A stretch of 43,035 nt of DNA. It comes from an uncultured Holophagaceae bacterium (GTDB taxonomy: Bacteria; Acidobacteriota; Holophagae; Holophagales; Holophagaceae). Below the pieces are notes generated by a model. That model was not told the origin of the DNA, searched no databases, and saw only the letters and a list, made by a program, of their open reading frames with translations. Positions 39,283 through 43,035 of this stretch are shown here, one piece after another (positions within the stretch are counted from its first letter, which is position 1; each line of letters starts with the position of its first letter). The stretch is taken from positions 1 through 43,035 of the forward strand of contig CAIMFT010000003.1 in assembly GCA_903840385.1 (NCBI GenBank), written 5' to 3'. Made by a program: the position numbers and the translations under genes.

Positions 39283-40023
39283 ATGGCCAAGACCTACAAC
39301 TCCATGATTCCCAGCATCGAGCAGCGGGAGTCCGGCTGGATCCACATGCAGGAGCGCCTGGCCCAGGCGCCCCTGGTGGCGCCCCTCCCCGCCGTCACCA
39401 TCTCCCGGCAGTACGGCTGCGAAGGCCACCTCCTGGCTCAGCGCCTCAAGACCCTGCTGGAGGAGGCCTCGGGCCACCCCTGGGGCCTCTTCGACAAGGC
39501 CCTCCTGGACCGGGTCTCCACCGACGAGCCCTTCTCCCGGCAGTTCCTCAGCCACCTAGGTGACGAGAGCCATGCCCAGGACATCCTCCGGAGCCACTTC
39601 GGGTACCTGACCCAGAACGATGCCTACGCCGCCCTGGTGAAGCACCTGGTCCAGATCGCCACCGCCGGGTCCGCGATCATCGTCGGCCATGGGGGGGCCA
39701 TCGTCTGCCAGCACCTCAGCAGCTGTCGCCACTTCCGCCTGGAGGGGAGCCTGGCCTTCCGGGCCCGGACCCTGGCCCGCCGCCTGGGGGTCCCCCAGGA
39801 GGAGGCGGAGCACCTGGTCCGCACCCGGTCCAGGCTGCGGGAGCGCTTCATCAAGGAGTGCCTCCACGAGGACATCACCGAGACCCGCTGGTTCGATGCC
39901 GTCTTCAACAACGAGCGGCTGGGGGTGGAGGCCATCGCCCAGGCCTGCCTGCGGGTGGTGCTGGAGGGCTCCCAGGGGAGGCCGGTCCCTGCGGCCGAGC
40001 TGGGCCAGGCCGCCGCCCGCTAG
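39283..40023 (+). CDS. Cytidylate-kinase-like family protein
   Basis: A 246-residue protein of the cytidylate kinase-like family. AVTISRQYGCEGHLLAQRL (37-55) replaces the GxxGxGKS P-loop of true CMP kinase: the Walker lysine is absent (SRQYGCEGH), as is usual in this family. IIVGHGGAIV and the Arg-rich LARRLGVPQEEAEHLVRTRSRLRERF lid match CMK folds. The substrate is unknown. The ATG at 39283 has GGAGG 5 nt upstream; an earlier ATG at 39235 has no site. It is monocistronic, converging on the TonB receptor. Confidence 0.8.
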   Translation: MAKTYNSMIPSIEQRESGWIHMQERLAQAPLVAPLPAVTISRQYGCEGHLLAQRLKTLLEEASGHPWGLFDKALLDRVSTDEPFSRQFLSHLGDESHAQDILRSHFGYLTQNDAYAALVKHLVQIATAGSAIIVGHGGAIVCQHLSSCRHFRLEGSLAFRARTLARRLGVPQEEAEHLVRTRSRLRERFIKECLHEDITETRWFDAVFNNERLGVEAIAQACLRVVLEGSQGRPVPAAELGQAAAR

Positions 40024-40048
40024 GGCAGAGCACCCGGGCCGGGGAAAC

Positions 40049-40078
40049 CCAGCGGAGGGCCGCTGGGCCCTCCGCTGG
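40049..40078. terminator. GC-rich bidirectional hairpin
   Basis: A perfect 13-bp stem CCAGCGGAGGGCC / GGCCCTCCGCTGG with a GCTG loop, between the convergent kinase-like and TonB-receptor genes. No T-run on either side, so termination may be rho-assisted. Confidence 0.65.
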
Positions 40079-40104
40079 CAGGGAAACGATAGCGCCGGGG
40101 CTGT

Positions 40105-42402
40105 CTATTTCCAGCTGTAGGTCAGGCTCACGCTGAGGTTGCGGCCGGGCTGGGAGAAGCGGGGGAGGTAGGAGTCACCCTGGTACAGGTTGCGCACTTC
40201 TTCCCAGCGCCAGTAGGTGCGGTTCAGCGCGTTGAAGACCCCGGCCTGCAGACGCCAGCTGCCATTCCAGTTCATGGACTTGAAGGCCAGCACGTCGAGC
40301 TTGCTGAAGCCGGGGGAGAGGAAGTGCGGCCGGGGCGTGTAGCTGCTGTCCAGCAGATCCTGGTCCACTGCGCTGCCGCCCTTGGCGAAAACGGTGGTCA
40401 AGGTGGCGTCCACCCCCCAGGCGTCGCCCTGGTGGTAGCCCAGGCCTGCGACAGCCTTGACCGGCGCAATGCTGTTGATGGGCTTGCCGGTGTTCAGGTT
40501 CTCGCCCTTGGTGTAGGCCGCGCTCAGGTTGGAGCGCCAGCCGTCCAGGAAGACGCAGCCGGCGCGGAGCTCGGCGCCCTGGACCTTGGCATCCTGGACG
40601 TTCTGGTACTGGAACTGCTGCAGGCCATAGACGGGGTCCGGGTCCGGCAGGATGACGTCGGTGATGAAGTTGCGGTAGCGGTTGTTGAAGACCGCCACGC
40701 TGGCGCTCCAGGAGCTGCCCTCGCCGCGCATGCCCAGCTCAATGCTGGTGCTCTGCTCAGGCTTCAGGTTGGGATTGGGCAGGATCACATAGCCCGAGGA
40801 GGGGGAGAACATGGTGAAGTTGGTGTAGTCATAGGGCGGGTTGCGGAAGCCCTTGGCGAGCTGGGCGTAGCTGCTCCACATGTCATTCCACTTGCCGACC
40901 ACACCCAGCTTGGGGGTGACCACGGAGTTGGTGATGGCCGCCGGGGTGGAGTTGAGGCTGTTGCCGCGCTGGTAGTCCGCATCCGGGTGGGCCGTCAGGG
41001 AGTAGCGGTCAAAGCGCAGCCCCGGCACCACGGACCACATGCCATTGGGGCTCAGGACCTCCGCCTGGACGAAGGCACCGGTGGTCGAAGTGGTGGAGTC
41101 GGGGATGAGCTTGATGGGATAGAGCGTGCCGACGACGGTCTTGGTGCTGGTGCCGGCGCCGGTTCCGCTCAGGGTCACCTGGGTGCGGTCGTAGGGCTCG
41201 GTGATCTCGGTGCGGTTCAGGTCGAAGCCGAACAGCAGGCGATGGGCCCAGCCGCCCAGGCTGAAGCGCCGCTCCGCCTGGGAGCGCAGGCCCCACTGGG
41301 TCTGGTCGAAGGTGTAGTCGGTGTAGCGCACCGTCTCCAGGTAGGGGAGGGGCGTGCGGCGCTCCCGGAACTCATCGGTGTGCTCCAGGCTCTTGGCCGT
41401 CTGGTAGAAGGCGCGCCACTCCACCCGCTGCAGGAAGGCGGAGTCGTCCTCGAAGACGTGCTCAAGGTTGATCTGGTTGCGCCGGTTGTTGTCCTTGGCG
41501 CGGTCGTCAATGATCCAGGTGGTCGTGCTGCCCAGGGCCAGGGCCCTCAGGCTCAGCAGGTTGGTCTCGGCATCGCGGCGATAGCTCTGGAAACCCAGGC
41601 GCAGCTGGTTGGCCTCGTTGGGCTTCCAGCCCAGCTTGGCCAGCACGCTCTTGGTCTCCAGGGAGAGCGGGTTCGGGGTGCCCAGGATGGGGGTGTACTC
41701 GTTGCCCTGGCGGCGGGTGGCCACCACGATGCCATCCAGGTTCCCGGAGCGGCCCGCCACCGTGGCAGTGGTGGACTTCTGGTTGTCGACGCTGGCGTAG
41801 CCGACCTTCAGGCCGCCGCCGAAGCGACCCTCAGGGCTCAGCACGTCCGAGGCATCCTTGGTGGTGTAGGTCACCACACCAGCGAGGGCATCGCTGCCGT
41901 AGAGGGCAGATCCCCCGCCACGCAGGATCTCCACCCGCTTGAGGGCATCCACGTCCACGTAGTCCCGGCTCATGCCGCGCCCGGCTTCAGCGCCATCGGG
42001 GAGGGTCACGCCGTCCACCTGGATCAGCACGCGGTTGCCGCCAATGCCGCGGATGCTGTAGGTGGAGGCCCCCTTGCGGCTGGGGTCGTTGCCCACTTCC
42101 ACGCCTGCCTCGAACCGGGTCAGGTCCAGGATGTTGCCCACCAGCTGGCGCTCCAGCTCCTTCTCGCCGGTCACGGTCACGGTGGTGGTGGTCTCCTTCT
42201 CGGCGCGCTCGGTGCGGGTGGCCGAGACCACAACCACAGCGGAAGGGATGTCTTCCTTCTTGGGCTTCTTGGCCTTCTCCGCCACCTTCTTGGGGGCGGG
42301 ATCGGCAGGTGCGGGCGTGGGGTCAGCGGCGCAGAGGCCGGAGGCCGCCATGACCAGGGCCAGGCCCGACAGCAGGGCGGGGAGGGTGGAGGGTCGGCGC
42401 AT
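40105..42402 (-). CDS. TonB-dependent outer-membrane receptor
   Basis: A 765-residue outer-membrane importer. Signal peptide (1-25), then a Lys-rich spacer (KKVAEKAKKPKKEDI), a TonB-box-like stretch (SAVVVVSATRT), plug domain with VLIQVDGVTLPDG and VEILRGGGSALYGSDALAGVV, and a 22-strand barrel with NPNLKPEQSTSIELG and C-terminal RNLSVSLTYSWK. KGFRNPPYDY resembles the FRAP box of heme/hemoglobin receptors, giving a weak hint of iron or heme uptake; cobalamin, nickel or sugar remain possible. No ExbB/TonB or ABC genes are near. The start at 42402 gives a proper signal peptide, but the ribosome-binding site is weak (GAGA). Confidence 0.93.
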   Translation of the reverse strand: MRRPSTLPALLSGLALVMAASGLCAADPTPAPADPAPKKVAEKAKKPKKEDIPSAVVVVSATRTERAEKETTTTVTVTGEKELERQLVGNILDLTRFEAGVEVGNDPSRKGASTYSIRGIGGNRVLIQVDGVTLPDGAEAGRGMSRDYVDVDALKRVEILRGGGSALYGSDALAGVVTYTTKDASDVLSPEGRFGGGLKVGYASVDNQKSTTATVAGRSGNLDGIVVATRRQGNEYTPILGTPNPLSLETKSVLAKLGWKPNEANQLRLGFQSYRRDAETNLLSLRALALGSTTTWIIDDRAKDNNRRNQINLEHVFEDDSAFLQRVEWRAFYQTAKSLEHTDEFRERRTPLPYLETVRYTDYTFDQTQWGLRSQAERRFSLGGWAHRLLFGFDLNRTEITEPYDRTQVTLSGTGAGTSTKTVVGTLYPIKLIPDSTTSTTGAFVQAEVLSPNGMWSVVPGLRFDRYSLTAHPDADYQRGNSLNSTPAAITNSVVTPKLGVVGKWNDMWSSYAQLAKGFRNPPYDYTNFTMFSPSSGYVILPNPNLKPEQSTSIELGMRGEGSSWSASVAVFNNRYRNFITDVILPDPDPVYGLQQFQYQNVQDAKVQGAELRAGCVFLDGWRSNLSAAYTKGENLNTGKPINSIAPVKAVAGLGYHQGDAWGVDATLTTVFAKGGSAVDQDLLDSSYTPRPHFLSPGFSKLDVLAFKSMNWNGSWRLQAGVFNALNRTYWRWEEVRNLYQGDSYLPRFSQPGRNLSVSLTYSWK

Positions 42403-42606
42403 GGTTGTCTCGCAGGTAGGGCGGGGGGCAGGGGTGGGGGCGGTTGGCGGTTGCTGCCAGTTCGCACCACAGTTCCGGGGGACAAGGGCTGGAAGGCCGG
42501 TCTGGGTTGCGTTCCGAGGGACAGCGCAAGGACTGCCCACCCAGGAGGCACCAGGGGCGATCCAAATAGACCATGTGAGGGTGGTCAATGTCCACTAAAT
42601 TGTGGC
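42403..42606 (-). other. Long 5' leader of the TonB receptor
   Basis: About 200 nt between the predicted start of transcription (near 42600) and the ATG. It is C-rich, and contains GTGG-N7-CCAC at the transcription start. I searched by eye for a cobalamin (B12-box), TPP and molybdenum element and found none. No coding sequence is evident. Confidence 0.45.
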
Positions 42607-42636
42607 ATCATAGGGGTTGTGACAAATTTATGACAA
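42607..42636 (-). promoter_or_regulatory. TonB-receptor promoter with AT-rich operator-like core
   Basis: On the minus strand, TTGTCA (42631-42636), an 18-nt spacer and TATGAT (42607-42612), close to consensus. The -35 and spacer form a partly symmetric TTGTCATAAATTTGTCACAA. It does not fit a classic Fur box (GATAATGATAATCATTATC) closely. Confidence 0.7.
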
Positions 42637-42702
42637 TCCCAAAAAGCCGACGGTGTCCGGGGTCTCCCTACGAAATGTGGGCGGGACGAGTCCTTAGAAA
42701 AC

Positions 42703-42728
42703 GAAAAGCCGCCCGAGGGCGGCTTTTC
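42703..42728 (-). terminator. Intrinsic terminator of rpsR
   Basis: A perfect 12-bp stem GAAAAGCCGCCC / GGGCGGCTTTTC (2-nt loop as written, 4 nt realistically), 18 bp after the rpsR stop, followed on the minus strand by GTTTTC. Confidence 0.88.
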
Positions 42729-42746
42729 AGGAACTGCGCTGGCTGA

Positions 42747-43013
42747 CTAATCCGTGGCGAAGGGCAGCAGGGCGATATTGCGGGCCCGCTTGATGGCCTC
42801 CACGAGCTCGCGCTGGTGGACGGCACAGACACCGCTGGTGCGGCGGGGGAGCACCTTGCCGCGCTCCGGAGTGAAGGCCTGGAGGGTCTTCACGTCCTTG
42901 TAGTCGATCATGAGGGACTTCTCGACGCAGAACTTGCAGAACTTGGCGCGTCGTCCCCCAAAAGCCTTCTTCTTCTTGGGCTTGCCCTTCTTGGCATCGG
43001 CGCGGCGCTTCAT
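42747..43013 (-). CDS. rpsR: 30S ribosomal protein bS18 (zinc-type)
   Basis: An 88-residue protein with [10 protein letters not shown] and [10 protein letters not shown]: Cys26, Cys29, Cys63 and His66 form a zinc site, the C+ paralogue type. The basic N-terminus ([16 protein letters not shown]) is longer than usual. AAGAGG lies 9 nt upstream of the ATG. Its upstream neighbours (rpsF expected) lie beyond the window edge; its terminator follows. Confidence 0.98.
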   Translation of the reverse strand: MKRRADAKKGKPKKKKAFGGRRAKFCKFCVEKSLMIDYKDVKTLQAFTPERGKVLPRRTSGVCAVHQRELVEAIKRARNIALLPFATD

Positions 43014-43035
43014 CCCATCACCTCTTCAGCGGAAC

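Noticed and set aside
42403..42606. Cobalamin or other known riboswitch before the TonB receptor
   Set aside because: No B12-box or other conserved riboswitch core could be found by eye; left as an unclassified leader.
1..43035. tRNA, rRNA, CRISPR, transposase, integrase or attachment sites
   Set aside because: None seen; all long features are ordinary chromosomal genes of uniform composition.

Overview
The window is GC-rich, densely packed bacterial chromosome. Genes lie in short operons with ATGA-type overlaps, and GTG and TTG starts are common. Zinc-type ribosomal protein S18, the arginine-gene set with an N-acylornithine transcarbamylase, a hydrogenase-like Ehr complex, TonB and outer-membrane barrel proteins and a BamD lipoprotein all indicate a diderm. 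My best guess is an Acidobacteriota member of the Holophaga/Geothrix type. That is inference from gene content only; there is no rRNA here to confirm it. I saw no tRNA, rRNA, CRISPR array, insertion sequence or phage gene.

Layout. (1) 45-6174: arginine biosynthesis. The operon argD-argF'-argB-argE-argH (minus strand) diverges from argR across an AT-rich control region with clear promoters and ArgR-type palindromes. The carbamoyltransferase is the N-acylornithine type, so acylation is probably kept through citrulline and removed by the ArgE-like deacylase. argC, argG and argA/argJ are not in the window. (2) 6188-14458: envelope genes of unknown or partly known role. They are a large exported protein, a membrane protein paired with an EnvC-like catalytically dead LytM protein, an orphan PilC/GspF, and an 829-residue exported protein with an apparent C-terminal beta-barrel. 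(3) 14605-23868: a seven-gene operon for a membrane complex related to hydrogenase-4 and complex I (HyfB, HyfB, HyfC, HyfE, HyfF, HyfG-like, HyfI-like). The large subunit has lost all four Ni-Fe cysteine ligands, while the small subunit keeps its cluster cysteines and carries a fused two-cluster ferredoxin domain. This is an Ehr-type complex, and its chemistry is the most open question in the window. (4) 23900-27958: rplU-rpmA, then obgE-nadD-rsfS-gdh, all on the minus strand. (5) 28178-30986: a UbiD-family decarboxylase and an MgtC/DUF4010 membrane protein. (6) 30994-37425: a minus-strand run of an alpha/beta hydrolase, bamD, a ThiE/TenI-like protein, a small unknown, rlmN, exoD-like, trmD and rplS, then a small outer-membrane protein. 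(7) 37494-43035: prfB without the usual programmed frameshift, a small membrane protein, a cytidylate-kinase-like protein, a TonB-dependent receptor with a strong promoter and about 200 nt of leader, and rpsR at the right edge.

How the parts fit. Housekeeping translation genes (rpsR, prfB, rplS, trmD, rlmN, rplU, rpmA, obgE, rsfS) are interleaved with metabolic and envelope operons. The Ehr-like complex has three antiporter-type subunits, a NuoH-like and a NuoK-like subunit and a ferredoxin-bearing peripheral arm. It looks able to couple electron transfer to ion pumping, but no donor or acceptor enzyme is encoded beside it. All coordinates, motifs and alignments were read by eye; comparisons with named family members are from memory and are marked as such.
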